Positions 1 to 8,797 are shown, counted from the first letter of the stretch. The stretch is 64,000 nucleotides of DNA from Acrocarpospora corrugata (GCF_009687845.1 NZ_BLAD01000039.1:211394-275393), one strand, 5' to 3'. Made by a program: numbers and translations. Notes: generated by a model from the letters alone, not told the origin.

Positions 1-1
1 T

Positions 2-1048
2 CAGCCGCCCGGGAGCGGCCTCGTCACCGCAGCTCAGCCGCCCGGGGGTGGCGTGGTCGTGGCGGCCTCGCTCGACGCGGTCGGCGCGACGATCGGGCGG
101 CTGCGTGTCACCTACCTCGTCACCGGGGTCGCTCTGCTGTCCCTGCTCACGCTGGCCGGTTGGTTCGCGATCCGGGGCGGCCTGCGCCCGCTGCGGCGCA
201 TCGAGGAAACCGCCGCGGCGATCGCCTCGGGTGACCTGGGCCGCAGGGTGCCCGGCCCGGAGACCCCGGACACCGAGGTCGGGCGCCTCTCGGCCGCGCT
301 CAACGGCATGCTCGGCCAGATCGAGCAGGCGTTCGCCGCGCGCACCGAGTCGCAGGCGCGGCTGCGGCGGTTCGTGGCCGATGTCGGTCACGAGCTGCGT
401 ACCCCGCTGGTCGGCATCAAGGGCTTCTCCGAGCTGTATCGGATGGGCGGTTTGACCGACGTGGGGCCGGCGATGGCCCGGATCGAGAGTGAGGCGGGGC
501 GGCTGACCCGGCTGGTCGAGGATCTGCTGTTGCTCGCCCGGCTGGATGAGGGCGGCGACGCGCTGCCGCTGGATTTCGCGCCGATGGACCTGCGCACCCT
601 GGCCGCGGACGCCCGCCTGGATCTGCGGGCGCTCGCTCCCGGGCGTCCCGTCGAGTTGACCGGCCCAGAGGGGGGTCCGCCCGCTTCGGCGCCGGTGCTG
701 GGGGACGAGGCCCGGCTGCGCCAGGTGGTGACCAATCTGGTGGGAAATGTGGTGGCGCACACCCCGGACGGCAGCCCCGTACGCATCGGCGTCGGGACGA
801 GGGGTGCCGAGGCGGTCCTGGTGATTCAGGACGACGGCCCCGGACTCACCCCCGAGCAGGCGCGCCGGGCGTTCGACCGGTTCTACCGCGCCGACCCCTC
901 CCGGAGCAGGTCCGGGCCGGGCGGAGCGGGCCTCGGGCTCGCGATCGCGCGCTCACTGGCGGTGGCGCACGGCGGCCGACTCGATCTGCGTACCTCCCCC
1001 GGCCGTGGTGCCACTTTCACGCTGTCGGTTCCCGTTCAGGGCGCTTGA
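2..1048 (+). CDS. HAMP sensor histidine kinase, 5' end outside window
   Basis: Membrane sensor kinase that would autophosphorylate on His and pass phosphate to a response regulator. The reading frame is open to the left edge, so the N-terminus (first membrane helix and sensor domain) is missing; GTG at 53 is only an internal candidate. Numbering from that GTG: transmembrane helix about 19-40, HAMP 41-93, HisKA box VGHELRTPL with phospho-His 113, then HATPase_c with N box, DDGPGLT (G1) and GAGLGLAI (G2). All catalytic boxes are intact. The cognate response regulator is expected just upstream, outside the window (inference). It ends 68 nt before the TetR-type operator of the next gene. Confidence 0.9.
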   Translation, partial: QPPGSGLVTAAQPPGGGVVVAASLDAVGATIGRLRVTYLVTGVALLSLLTLAGWFAIRGGLRPLRRIEETAAAIASGDLGRRVPGPETPDTEVGRLSAALNGMLGQIEQAFAARTESQARLRRFVADVGHELRTPLVGIKGFSELYRMGGLTDVGPAMARIESEAGRLTRLVEDLLLLARLDEGGDALPLDFAPMDLRTLAADARLDLRALAPGRPVELTGPEGGPPASAPVLGDEARLRQVVTNLVGNVVAHTPDGSPVRIGVGTRGAEAVLVIQDDGPGLTPEQARRAFDRFYRADPSRSRSGPGGAGLGLAIARSLAVAHGGRLDLRTSPGRGATFTLSVPVQGA

Positions 1049-1072
1049 CGCCGAATACACCCTCGCTTCATT

Positions 1073-1102
1073 ATGAACAAGCATTCATGAACGTGCGTTC
1101 AT
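1073..1102. promoter_or_regulatory. Tandem TetR-type operator before methyltransferase
   Basis: Two overlapping 16-bp inverted repeats: 1073-1088 (ATGAA / TTCAT arms) and 1087-1102, ATGAACGTGCGTTCAT, with perfect 7-bp arms. They lie just upstream of the ribosome-binding site of the methyltransferase whose operon ends in a TetR gene. The natural inference is autoregulation by that TetR protein. Confidence 0.6.
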
Positions 1103-1116
1103 AACGGAGGATCAAG

Positions 1117-1917
1117 TTGAATGAGATCGCCAACCTTCATCAGGCCGAGGCGTGGAACGGCTACGAGGGGAACCACTGGGCCGACAACCACGACCGCTAC
1201 GACGCCGTCAACAGCGGCTTCAACGACTACGTGCTCGCCGCTATCGACGTACAAGATCGGGTCCTGGACGTCGGCTGCGGCAACGGCCAGCTGACCCGGC
1301 TGGCCGCGCGACGAGCGGCCGGCGCCCACGGCATCGACCTCTCCGAGCCGATGCTGCGCCGAGCCCGCACCAACGCGGAAGGCATCGCCAACCTGACCTT
1401 CGAGCAGGGCGACGCCCAGATCCACCCCTTCCCGGAAGCCGCGTTCGACATCGCGGTCAGCCGCTTCGGCATCATGTTCTTCGCCGACCCGGTCGCCGGC
1501 TTCGCCAACATCGCCCGCGCACTCCGACCAGGTGGCCGCATCGCCTTCCTGAGCATGCGCGCCCTCAACGACAGCGACCTGGGACTCATATTCGCCGCCG
1601 TCGCCGAACACCTGCCCGCCGGCGACGGTTCCGGACCCCTTTCGCTGTCGGACCCGGCGGTCATCGCCAAAGTCTTCACCAAAGCGGGCCTCACCGACAT
1701 CACCGCCACCCCCGTCGAAGCCACCGGAATATGGGGACGCGACGCCCCCGACGCCGCCGCCTTCCTCAGCGCCTGGGGCCCGGTGCGCTACGCCCTCGGC
1801 CAGGCCGACACCTCAATCCGCGAAGCACTCCAAAGCGCACTCAGGCCCCACGAACACCCCGACGGTGTACGGCTACGCGGCGCCGCCTGGCTCATCACCG
1901 CCACCAAGCCCACCTGA
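1117..1917 (+). CDS. Class I SAM-dependent methyltransferase
   Basis: Rossmann-fold methyltransferase of the Methyltransf_11/25 (UbiE-like) type, 266 residues. The SAM-binding motif I is VLDVGCGNGQLT (residues about 49-60); an acidic residue follows in GAHGIDLSEP, and a later motif reads ALRPGGRIAFLSM. TTG at 1117 is chosen because GGAGG (1106-1110) sits 6 nt upstream; the ATG at 1121 is out of frame. The substrate cannot be told from sequence. A TetR gene follows after 17 nt and twin operator palindromes precede it, so expression is probably inducible by a small molecule that this enzyme may modify (inference). Confidence 0.85.
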   Translation: MNEIANLHQAEAWNGYEGNHWADNHDRYDAVNSGFNDYVLAAIDVQDRVLDVGCGNGQLTRLAARRAAGAHGIDLSEPMLRRARTNAEGIANLTFEQGDAQIHPFPEAAFDIAVSRFGIMFFADPVAGFANIARALRPGGRIAFLSMRALNDSDLGLIFAAVAEHLPAGDGSGPLSLSDPAVIAKVFTKAGLTDITATPVEATGIWGRDAPDAAAFLSAWGPVRYALGQADTSIREALQSALRPHEHPDGVRLRGAAWLITATKPT

Positions 1918-1934
1918 CCATAAACTCTCTCCCG

Positions 1935-2561
1935 ATGTCACCCAGAAAAGCAGCCGCACTCCGCGACGACCAGAGCCTGCGCGACCACCTCATCGCCACC
2001 TGCGAACACCTGATGGCCGAACGCGGCGCCGCCGGCTTCACCGTGCGCGACATCGCCAGAAACGCCCAGGTCGCCGACGGCGTGCTCTACAACCACTTCA
2101 CCGACAAGGAGGAACTCCTCGCGGTCGCCCTGCACGCCCACGTCCGCAACACCGAACGCGCGCTCGGCGAACGCCCCGGCACCCCCGGCCAGGACACCCT
2201 GGAAGCCAACCTGCGCGCCTACCTGGACTACGCGCTCCGGCTGCACATGGCGATCATGCCCGCTTTCGCCGGACTCGTCTCCCAGCCCAAAGTCCTGGCC
2301 CGCTTCGCCGAACTGTCCAATCCGATGGCCGACGGCCAGGGCCTCCAGGCGAACCTGGCCGCCTACCTCCGAGCCGAACAGCGACTCGGCCGCCTCCGCT
2401 CCACCGCGAACCCCGACGCGGCCGCGACCATCCTCATCGGGGCGTGCCACGAACTGATCCTCCCCCGGCTGTATGTCCAGGGCGCCCAACCGTCCCCGAA
2501 CGACATCCCGCCCGGATACATCGACGGCATCGTCACGACCCTCATCAACGGCATCGTCTGA
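1935..2561 (+). CDS. TetR/AcrR family transcriptional regulator
   Basis: A 208-residue one-component regulator. The N-terminal HTH is about residues 20-60, with FTVRDIARNAQVADGVLYNHFTDKEEL being the recognisable TetR region, followed by a helical ligand-binding domain. ATG at 1935 is chosen because it starts the family-typical N-terminus; the frame is open further upstream only as a shadow of the methyltransferase. It lies 17 nt after the methyltransferase stop, so it is probably co-transcribed and represses its own operon through the palindromes at 1073-1102. Confidence 0.88.
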   Translation: MSPRKAAALRDDQSLRDHLIATCEHLMAERGAAGFTVRDIARNAQVADGVLYNHFTDKEELLAVALHAHVRNTERALGERPGTPGQDTLEANLRAYLDYALRLHMAIMPAFAGLVSQPKVLARFAELSNPMADGQGLQANLAAYLRAEQRLGRLRSTANPDAAATILIGACHELILPRLYVQGAQPSPNDIPPGYIDGIVTTLINGIV

Positions 2562-2687
2562 CCACGTCCGCAGAAGGGTCTGTCTCGGTACTTCTACGCA
2601 GACTCGCGGGCGTGACTGGCTGGACCCTGTGCCTAAGCGGCCCGATTCAGAGGGCGTCGGCTATAGAGATCGGCTTGGGGACAGCTC

Positions 2688-3593
2688 ATGGGAGCCATTC
2701 GATGGTTACACGTCGCCGCGCTCCTTGGCGCGGTCGTCTTGATCGCACTGTCCGGTCGGCCTTTGGCCGTACAGACGGCCACGGCCATTCCTGTTTATGA
2801 GGCGGTGGCCGCTCCCGCCATCTATCGAGGGGCCGCCGTCGACGGCACCCGGGTCTGGTTTTCGACCACCGAAGCCTTCCCGGGAACCGGTGACACCGAC
2901 TGGGCTGAGGATATTTACGAGCGGAGGCCCGACGGAAAGGTCCGGTTGATCTCGACGGGCGGGCGGAATATCGGAACGACTTTCCTGCGCGGCCACGGCG
3001 GCAAGGGTCCCGTCTGGTTCGCCACCCATGAGACGATCCCAGGCACCGGCGACACCGACACCGCTTCGGACATCTATGAGCGGACCAACGGAAACGTCCT
3101 CCGGCTGGTTTCCCCGGGCAGCGCCGACGAGCCCGCGCAGTTTCTCGGCGCGTCCGTGGACGGAAAGCGGCTCTGGTTCGGAACCGCCGAAGCCATTCCC
3201 CGCACCGGCGACACCGACTACGCCTACGACATCTACCAGCGAACGACGCACCGCGCGATCACCCTGGTCTCCCTGGGTGTCTCCGATATCCCCGCGACGT
3301 TCGTCGGCGCCTCCGCTGACGGCTCGCGCGTCTGGTTCCGTACCGACGAGGCGATCCCCGGGACCGGGGACACCGACCTGACCCGCGACATCTACGAAGC
3401 CACGGCCGGTCGCGTACGGCTGATCACCCCCGGCACCGCCAACCTCGACGCCCACTTCGTCGCGGCGTCCGCCGTCGGCGCCCGGGTCTGGTTCAGAACC
3501 CGCGAAGCCCTCCCCGGCACCGGCGACACCGACCAATCCCACGACATCTACGAGGCGAAATCCGGTGCCATACGAATTACGGTCAGGAACTAA
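2688..3593 (+). CDS. Secreted five-repeat protein (GDTDxxxDIYE repeats)
   Basis: Exported 301-residue protein of unknown function. A signal peptide or N-terminal anchor (about 5-33, ending LAVQTATA) is followed by five tandem units of 43-53 residues, each carrying a version of VWF-T-EA-PGTGDTD-DIYE; the GDTD motifs are at 68, 111, 164, 217 and 269. Such units resemble blades of TolB/WD40-like propellers, and the clustered Asp residues could bind calcium (inference). ATG 2688 follows a weak G-rich SD. It stands alone between a TetR gene and a hairpin at 3607-3629. Five blades is few for a closed propeller, so a partial or dimeric structure is possible. Confidence 0.75.
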   Translation: MGAIRWLHVAALLGAVVLIALSGRPLAVQTATAIPVYEAVAAPAIYRGAAVDGTRVWFSTTEAFPGTGDTDWAEDIYERRPDGKVRLISTGGRNIGTTFLRGHGGKGPVWFATHETIPGTGDTDTASDIYERTNGNVLRLVSPGSADEPAQFLGASVDGKRLWFGTAEAIPRTGDTDYAYDIYQRTTHRAITLVSLGVSDIPATFVGASADGSRVWFRTDEAIPGTGDTDLTRDIYEATAGRVRLITPGTANLDAHFVAASAVGARVWFRTREALPGTGDTDQSHDIYEAKSGAIRITVRN

Positions 3594-3606
3594 AACCGCA
3601 AGGACA

Positions 3607-3629
3607 GATTGAGTAGGGGGTACTCAATC
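3607..3629. terminator. Hairpin with T-rich tail
   Basis: Perfect 9-bp arms GATTGAGTA / TACTCAATC around a GGGGG loop, 13 nt after the stop of the repeat protein and followed by an AT-rich run (atatttattcattt). This is the layout of an intrinsic terminator. An operator for the lipoprotein gene downstream is the alternative. Confidence 0.55.
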
Positions 3630-3714
3630 ATATTTATTCATTTGCCGCTAGCTTCGGTAGTTGGATAGATTTTCGGGGAGAGCCACGCACCTTTCGCGAG
3701 AAAGGGAGGCAGCA

Positions 3715-4602
3715 ATGAGCGCTTTCGTAAGGATCGCCGTCGGCCTCTGCGCCGCCGTCCTACTGACCGCCTGTTCCCCTGACGAAGCCCAGATCGTCAG
3801 CGGGGACGCGCCACTGTCGACACCGTCGCCGGGAACGTACACGGCCGCCGCCGAAAGCGCGTCGCCATTCTCCGCCTCGCCGACACCGGTCACCCGGGCG
3901 AAGCCCTCGAAGAAACCGGAACCGGAACCGACGCCTACCAAAGCGACCGTCCTCCCCAGGCCCACCCCGACGAAGGCGACGCCCACGAAGAAGCCGGCGG
4001 TCAAACCGACCCCAACGGTCAAACCGACTCCGACAGTGAAGCCCACCCCCGTCGTGAAGCCGAGCCCGTCGCCCGCGCGGCCGTCTCCGTCACCGTGGAA
4101 GACCCCGACCGTGCAGGTCCCCGGCGGCGCCTCGCTGCAGAACCGCACGCCCAGGGAGACGTGCGTAACCGTCGTACTCCCCGGCGACAAGGACACCGTG
4201 ATCACGAGCGTGTCGATGGGCAGCGGCGGCCTGGTGACGCCGGACCCGCAGGCCGCCCCCGAGACCGAGAACGCCCCCGAGGGCAACGTGAGCCTCAGCG
4301 CCGGCCCCTGCGCCGACGAACCGCCCTGCGCCGAAGGACTGAACGCCCAGGGCCAGTGCGGGATCGAGGCCACAATGCGGGCATCGATCGACGACCCGGT
4401 CAAACCCGGCGTCTACCGCGCGACCGCCGCGTTCAAGTTCGCCACCCTGTGCGTCGACCGCTCCGGCCCGTGCGCCGCCCTCGGCGACTCCCACTCCCCA
4501 AGCCCCGACAAACCCGTACGCGCAGTATGGAACGCCACCACCGAGGTCTGCGCGACCGTCGACGCGAACGGCGACCGATACCTTGCGTCGCGCTGCGGCT
4601 AG
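3715..4602 (+). CDS. Secreted lipoprotein with Pro/Thr/Lys linker
   Basis: Predicted lipoprotein of 295 residues. The signal sequence ends in the lipobox LTAC (Cys about 22), so it should be lipidated and anchored on the outer face of the membrane. A long low-complexity linker rich in KPTPTVKPTP-type repeats (about 60-130) separates the anchor from a Cys-containing C-terminal domain of about 160 residues that I do not recognise. ATG 3715 has a strong SD (AAAGGGAGG, 3701-3709); the frame is open upstream to 3661 but without an SD. Its 3' end overlaps the next membrane-protein gene by 20 nt, implying translational coupling. Confidence 0.8.
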   Translation: MSAFVRIAVGLCAAVLLTACSPDEAQIVSGDAPLSTPSPGTYTAAAESASPFSASPTPVTRAKPSKKPEPEPTPTKATVLPRPTPTKATPTKKPAVKPTPTVKPTPTVKPTPVVKPSPSPARPSPSPWKTPTVQVPGGASLQNRTPRETCVTVVLPGDKDTVITSVSMGSGGLVTPDPQAAPETENAPEGNVSLSAGPCADEPPCAEGLNAQGQCGIEATMRASIDDPVKPGVYRATAAFKFATLCVDRSGPCAALGDSHSPSPDKPVRAVWNATTEVCATVDANGDRYLASRCG

Positions 4603-5524
4603 GCAGGCGCGGCAGGAACGCCGCGCCCCGCCTCCCGTCGCCGCCGAACCACCCCCGCCCGAAACCCCGCCGGAGAAGAGCTGGGCCGACCGGCTGAACA
4701 CCCTCACCACCTTCGGCCCGCCGATAACGATCATCACCGGCCTCCTCATCTGGTACGGCTACGTCGCCACCTACCAGCGGTTCCGCTTCTTCGGCGTCTA
4801 CCTGGAACTGGCCGACCTGTCCAACCAGGACCTGATCCTGTTCGGCGTGGAGACCATCTACCCCGCGGCGGCGCTGCTGCTCTTCGGCTTCCTGCTGATC
4901 CTCCTGGTGCACGCCGTCGTCACCCGCCAGCTCGCCGCCGGCCGGAACCGGACCATGCGCGTGGTCGCGGCCCTGTCCATGGCGGGCGGCGCGGCGCTGA
5001 CCGTACGCGGCCTGATCGGCCTGGTGAACGCCCGCGTCTCAGCCGACGAATCCCCCGGCGTCACGCCGTTGTCGCTGGCCTTCGGCGCGCCCCTGCTGGT
5101 CTACGGGCTGTGGATCCTCTCCCGTACCGGCCGCGACTTCCTGTCCGCAGGGGCCACGCGCACGGCCAGGATCATCGCGGCCGGAATCGCCGTGGTCGGC
5201 CTGTTCTGGGGCGGCGGCAGCCTGGCCGCCGAGGTCGGCGTGGCCCGCGGCCTGGAGGACGCGAAAACCCTGGCCACCCGCCCCGCGGTCGTCCTGTACT
5301 GCAAGGAACCCATCATCGACGTCCCCCCGGAGATCCAGTACGACGACTTCGGCGAAGCCTTCCCGCACCGCCACCGTTACCAGGGCTTCCGGCTCCTGCT
5401 CGAATCCCACGACCGCCTCTTCCTGGTCCCCCTGACCTGGCAGCCCACCGATACCACGGTGGCCATCTCGACGTTCGTCCTCCCGTACGACGACGGCATC
5501 AGACTCCAGCTGATGGCCCCCTGA
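4583..5524 (+). CDS. Polytopic membrane protein of unknown function
   Basis: Integral membrane protein of 313 residues with a Pro-rich cytoplasmic N-terminus (APPPVAAEPPPPETPPEKS), about four hydrophobic segments (roughly 45-65, 90-115, 125-150, 190-215 plus a weaker stretch near 160-180) and a C-terminal soluble domain of about 80 residues. No family recognised. The TTG at 4583 is the only convenient start; it overlaps the lipoprotein gene by 20 nt, so translation probably depends on that gene. The pairing of an anchored lipoprotein with a membrane protein suggests a joint envelope role (inference). Confidence 0.7.
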   Translation: MRRAAARQARQERRAPPPVAAEPPPPETPPEKSWADRLNTLTTFGPPITIITGLLIWYGYVATYQRFRFFGVYLELADLSNQDLILFGVETIYPAAALLLFGFLLILLVHAVVTRQLAAGRNRTMRVVAALSMAGGAALTVRGLIGLVNARVSADESPGVTPLSLAFGAPLLVYGLWILSRTGRDFLSAGATRTARIIAAGIAVVGLFWGGGSLAAEVGVARGLEDAKTLATRPAVVLYCKEPIIDVPPEIQYDDFGEAFPHRHRYQGFRLLLESHDRLFLVPLTWQPTDTTVAISTFVLPYDDGIRLQLMAP

Positions 5525-5689
5525 GAAGCCGAACAATCGCCAATCGCATATGCGCACCGACCCAACAAGGTCACATTTCCCCACATGGCCGACCCCGTGA
5601 TCGACAGACGTTGTCAATTCGTTCTAATTCATCATTAATCAACCGTCAGGACAGCATTTCTACCCATCCATGGCTTTACTCTCCCAGCC

Positions 5690-8071
5690 ATGCGTCCCAT
5701 GCCCCGGGCCCTCGCGATGCTCGTGACTTTCGGCGTCACCGCCGGGTCCTTCGCCGCCCTCCCCTCCGCTCCCGCCGCCGCGACGCCGGGAACAGTAGTC
5801 ATCAGCCAGGTCTACGGAGGGGGCGGAAACCTCGGCGCCCCCCTGACCAACGACTACGTCGAAGTCTTCAACCGCAGCGGCGCCTCCATCTCGCTGACCG
5901 GCTGGTCGGTGCAGTACACCAGCGCCACCGGCACGGGGAACTTCGCCGCCAACAAGACCAACCTCACCGGCACCCTCGCCCCCGGCCAGTACCACCTGGT
6001 CCAGCTGGCTGCGGGCGCCACCCCGAGCGGCTCGCTCCCCACCCCCGACGACATCGGCAACATCAGCGTCAGCGGCACCGCGGGCAAGATGGCGCTGGTC
6101 CACTCCACCGACGGCCTGGCCTGCAACGGCTCCACCGTCGTCTGCACCCCCGACCAGCTCGCGCTCATCGCCGACCTGGTCGGTTTCGGTACGGCGAACT
6201 TCTTCGAAGGCACCGCCGCCACCCCCGCGCTCAGCAACACCACCGCCGCGATCCGCAAGACCGCCGGCTGCGCCGACACCGACGACAACGCCGCCGACTT
6301 CGAGACCGGCGCCCCCGCCCCGCGCAACAGCGCGACCACGGCGGCCCCCTGCGGCGGCGTCCAGCCGTCCCCCTCTCCGTCGCCGACGCCGTCGCCCTCG
6401 GTCAGCCCGTCTCCCTCCCCGAGCCCGAGCGTCCCACCGACCACCTCGTGCGACACCCCGGTCACGCACCGGATCGCGCAGGTCCAGGGCAGCGGCGACG
6501 CCAGCCCGATCGCCGGCACGGACGTCCGCGTCGAGGGCGTCGTCACCGGCGACTTCCAGGCGTCCGGCCAGCTCGGCGGCTTCTACATCCAGGACACCAA
6601 GCCGGACAACGACGCTGCCACCTCCGAGGGCCTGTTCGTGTTCTCCAACGCCCCCGTCACGGTCGGCGACCGCGTGCTCGTCTCCGGCAAGGTGATCGAG
6701 TTCAGCGGCCTCACCGAGATCTCCCCGGCCACCTCGGTCGACATCTGCGGCACCGGCACCGTCAAGCCGGTCGACCTGGAACTGCCGATCAAGAGCGGCA
6801 CCTCCTTCGAGCGGTACGAGAACATGCTCGTCACCTTCGACGACAAGATGGTCGCCTCGGAGATCTACAACCTCGGCCGGTTCGGCGAGGTCACCATCTC
6901 GGCGGAGGAGCGGCTCTGGCAGCCCACCGACCGCGAGGACGTGGACACCGAGAAGGACGCCCGGCGCACCATCCTGCTCGACGACGGCTCCAACGTGCAG
7001 AACCCGGCCACTCTCCCGTACCACACCGAAGGATTGACCACGGTCCGCCTCGGCGACGAGCTGAAGAAGCTGACCGGCGTCATTACCTACGGCTTCAACC
7101 TCTACCGGGTCCAGCCGACCCAGCCGACCGTCTTCCGGTCGCAGAACCCGCGCTCCGCCGAGCCCGACCGCGTCGGCGGCAACACCCGCGTGGCCAGCCT
7201 CAACACCCTCAACTGGTTCACCACCCTCGGCTCCCGCGGCGCCACCACGGCCATCGAGCGCGACCGCCAGCTCGCCAAGCTGGTCGCCAACATCCTCAGC
7301 CTCGACCCCGACGTGGCCGGCCTGATGGAGGTCGAGCGCAACAACGACGTGGCCCTCAGCGCCCTGGTCAACGCCCTCAACGCCACGGCCGGCGCGGGCA
7401 CGTACAAGGCGATCACCCACCCCAACCCGGGCACCGACCTCATCCAGACCGCACTGATCTACAAGCCCGCCAAGGTCACCCCGATCGGCGCCGCCCAGTC
7501 CTCGGCCGATCCGATCTTCAACCGCCCCCCGCTGGTCCAGGCCTTCCGCCGCGCCGACGGCAAGGGCGAACTCTTCACCATCCTGGTCAACCACTTCAAG
7601 TCCAAGGGCTGCACCGACGTGGACGGCCCCGCCACCGGCCCCGACGCCGACCAGGGCGACGGCCAGAGCTGCTACAACGCCAAGCGCGTCAAGCAGGCAC
7701 AGGCTCTGCTGACCCTGCGCGACAGCCTCAACCTGCAGAACGTCCTGGTCGTCGGTGACATCAACGCCTACGGCGAAGAAGACCCCATGCACGTCTTCGA
7801 GAACGCCGGCCTGACCAGCCTGAGCAAGAAGCACATCGCCAAACAAGACCGCTACAGCTACGTCTTCGAAGGCCTGTCCGGCGAACTCGACCACGTCCTG
7901 GCCGACAAGAAGCTGAACAAACTGGTAACCGGCGCCACCATCTGGCACATCAACTCCGACGAGGGCCGGTTCATGGACTACAACACCGAGTTCAACCCGC
8001 CCTACCTGTACGCCCCTGACGCCTACCGCTCCTCCGACCACGACCCACTGCTGGTCGGCCTCAAGCTGTAA
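5690..8071 (+). CDS. Secreted ExeM/NucH-type nuclease with lamin-tail domain
   Basis: Large extracellular nuclease (793 residues). In order: signal peptide (about 1-30, ending APAAA), lamin-tail domain (about 34-150, VVISQVYGGGGN to LVGFGTANFF), Pro/Ser linker (about 225-248), an OB-fold-like segment (about 265-370, VEGVVTGDFQ / GGFYIQD), and an endonuclease/exonuclease/phosphatase domain (about 500-793) with LNTLNWF, DVAGLMEVE, LVVGDINAY and the final SSDHDPLLVGL. These EEP motifs carry the metal and catalytic residues, so it should cleave DNA outside the cell, probably for nutrient or phosphate scavenging. ATG 5690 has little SD; ATG 5699 is an alternative. The upstream region is AT-rich and has two GTT-starting 11-nt units at 5610-5631, too degenerate to call a PHO box. 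Confidence 0.92.
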   Translation: MRPMPRALAMLVTFGVTAGSFAALPSAPAAATPGTVVISQVYGGGGNLGAPLTNDYVEVFNRSGASISLTGWSVQYTSATGTGNFAANKTNLTGTLAPGQYHLVQLAAGATPSGSLPTPDDIGNISVSGTAGKMALVHSTDGLACNGSTVVCTPDQLALIADLVGFGTANFFEGTAATPALSNTTAAIRKTAGCADTDDNAADFETGAPAPRNSATTAAPCGGVQPSPSPSPTPSPSVSPSPSPSPSVPPTTSCDTPVTHRIAQVQGSGDASPIAGTDVRVEGVVTGDFQASGQLGGFYIQDTKPDNDAATSEGLFVFSNAPVTVGDRVLVSGKVIEFSGLTEISPATSVDICGTGTVKPVDLELPIKSGTSFERYENMLVTFDDKMVASEIYNLGRFGEVTISAEERLWQPTDREDVDTEKDARRTILLDDGSNVQNPATLPYHTEGLTTVRLGDELKKLTGVITYGFNLYRVQPTQPTVFRSQNPRSAEPDRVGGNTRVASLNTLNWFTTLGSRGATTAIERDRQLAKLVANILSLDPDVAGLMEVERNNDVALSALVNALNATAGAGTYKAITHPNPGTDLIQTALIYKPAKVTPIGAAQSSADPIFNRPPLVQAFRRADGKGELFTILVNHFKSKGCTDVDGPATGPDADQGDGQSCYNAKRVKQAQALLTLRDSLNLQNVLVVGDINAYGEEDPMHVFENAGLTSLSKKHIAKQDRYSYVFEGLSGELDHVLADKKLNKLVTGATIWHINSDEGRFMDYNTEFNPPYLYAPDAYRSSDHDPLLVGLKL

Positions 8072-8090
8072 CCGAATCCGCTAGGTAGTC

Positions 8091-8124
8091 AATGGGCGTC
8101 TCCGGTCTACCGGGGACGCCCATT
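8091..8124. terminator. Strong intrinsic hairpin after nuclease gene
   Basis: A 34-bp hairpin with a perfect 10-bp outer stem (AATGGGCGTC / GACGCCCATT) that continues inward through one G-T pair to CCGGT / ACCGG. It begins 19 nt after the nuclease stop and lacks a U-tract, the usual actinobacterial form. Confidence 0.8.
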
Positions 8125-8193
8125 CATCTCTTATGAGCCCTGCGCGAGCATCGGAAAGTCCCCGCCCGCAAAGTCCAGAAAGGGCGAAGGTCC

Positions 8194-8222
8194 TTGACTC
8201 TCCGACGCTTTCCGTTCAGGCT
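8194..8222 (+). promoter_or_regulatory. Candidate sigma-70-type promoter
   Basis: TTGACT (8194-8199), a 17-bp spacer and CAGGCT (8217-8222) lie about 53 nt before the GTG start at 8275 and follow a strong terminator, so a promoter is expected here. The -10 is a weak match. Confidence 0.35.
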
Positions 8223-8274
8223 CGCGTCCGGGCATGTTCGTGCCGCACTTTCCTCGCACCAAGATGGAGGACAC

Positions 8275-8529
8275 GTGGCGATACGGTACATCGGCAAGTG
8301 GAAGGAGTCTCCCGACGGGGACTCACCTACGCTATGGATGGATGACGAGACCGACCTCTGCTACATGCAGGGCTACGTGGTCGCGGACCTTTCCGTACAG
8401 GCCGACCTACTGGCTGCTTCGGGTCGCGACAACATCCCAGCGGGTGAGACACTCATCAGCTTCCATCGCGACATGGCGGATCTCCTCGCGGAGGTAAAGC
8501 GTGACGATACCGGGTCCGAGTCCGGCTGA
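8275..8529 (+). CDS. Small conserved-type hypothetical protein
   Basis: An 84-residue acidic protein (MAIRYIGKW to DDTGSESG) with no membrane segment or signal. GTG 8275 is chosen for the SD GGAGG at 8266-8270; the frame extends to 8194 only without an SD. Its 3' end overlaps the next small gene by 29 nt, so both are coupled. Such small genes often sit beside XRE/DUF6879/DUF397 genes in actinomycetes, but no XRE gene is present here. Function unknown. Confidence 0.65.
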   Translation: MAIRYIGKWKESPDGDSPTLWMDDETDLCYMQGYVVADLSVQADLLAASGRDNIPAGETLISFHRDMADLLAEVKRDDTGSESG

Positions 8530-8797
8530 TCTCGTCCAGGCGGCCCAGCGCTCCGCGTACCACCTTGAGATGCGGGATGCATACATGCGGTCCGACCCGT
8601 GGTTCCAGGCGTGGCAGAACGGCCAGGCAGACGAAGGCCAGGTGGACTCCGAATTCGTGTCCGGATGGCTGAGGATCACTACGCCGAGCGAGATCGCGTT
8701 GTACGCCCAAGCATTCCGGTTACTCGCTTCACAAGGCGTCTACGGCGAGGCCGCCCGAGCACTCATGCGGGCTTCGCTGGAGTCGCTGGAATCTTAG
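8501..8797 (+). CDS. Small DUF6879/Scr1-like protein
   Basis: A 98-residue protein. Its first half (AAQRSAYHLEMRDAYMRSDPWFQAW, split here in description only as residues 14-38) resembles the start of DUF6879 proteins, and its second half (ITTPSEIALYAQAFRLLASQGVYGEAA, residues 60-86) resembles the C-terminal helices of Scr1/DUF5753 regulators. Both similarities are from memory and moderate. GTG 8501 has GAGG at 8491-8494. It overlaps the preceding gene by 29 nt. In other actinomycetes these families accompany XRE regulators in toxin-antitoxin-like or developmental switches; here the XRE partner is absent, so it may be a remnant. Confidence 0.6.
   Translation: MTIPGPSPADLVQAAQRSAYHLEMRDAYMRSDPWFQAWQNGQADEGQVDSEFVSGWLRITTPSEIALYAQAFRLLASQGVYGEAARALMRASLESLES

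Noticed and set aside
1152..1934. Upstream extension of the TetR frame as a 469-residue protein
   Set aside because: The extension is an Arg-rich shadow of the methyltransferase; TetR begins at ATG 1935.
3960..4090. Short tandem repeats, possible CRISPR or VNTR
   Set aside because: They encode a KPTP-type lipoprotein linker and have no constant spacers.
5610..5631. PHO-box-like 11-nt direct repeats before the nuclease gene
   Set aside because: Only the GTT starts match; too degenerate to call.
5110..7758. Long 882-codon plus-strand ORF and the 793-codon minus-strand ORF (5660-8041) over the nuclease gene
   Set aside because: Both are shadows of high-GC coding in the true frame; the products are Arg/Pro- or Gly/Val-rich and domain-free.
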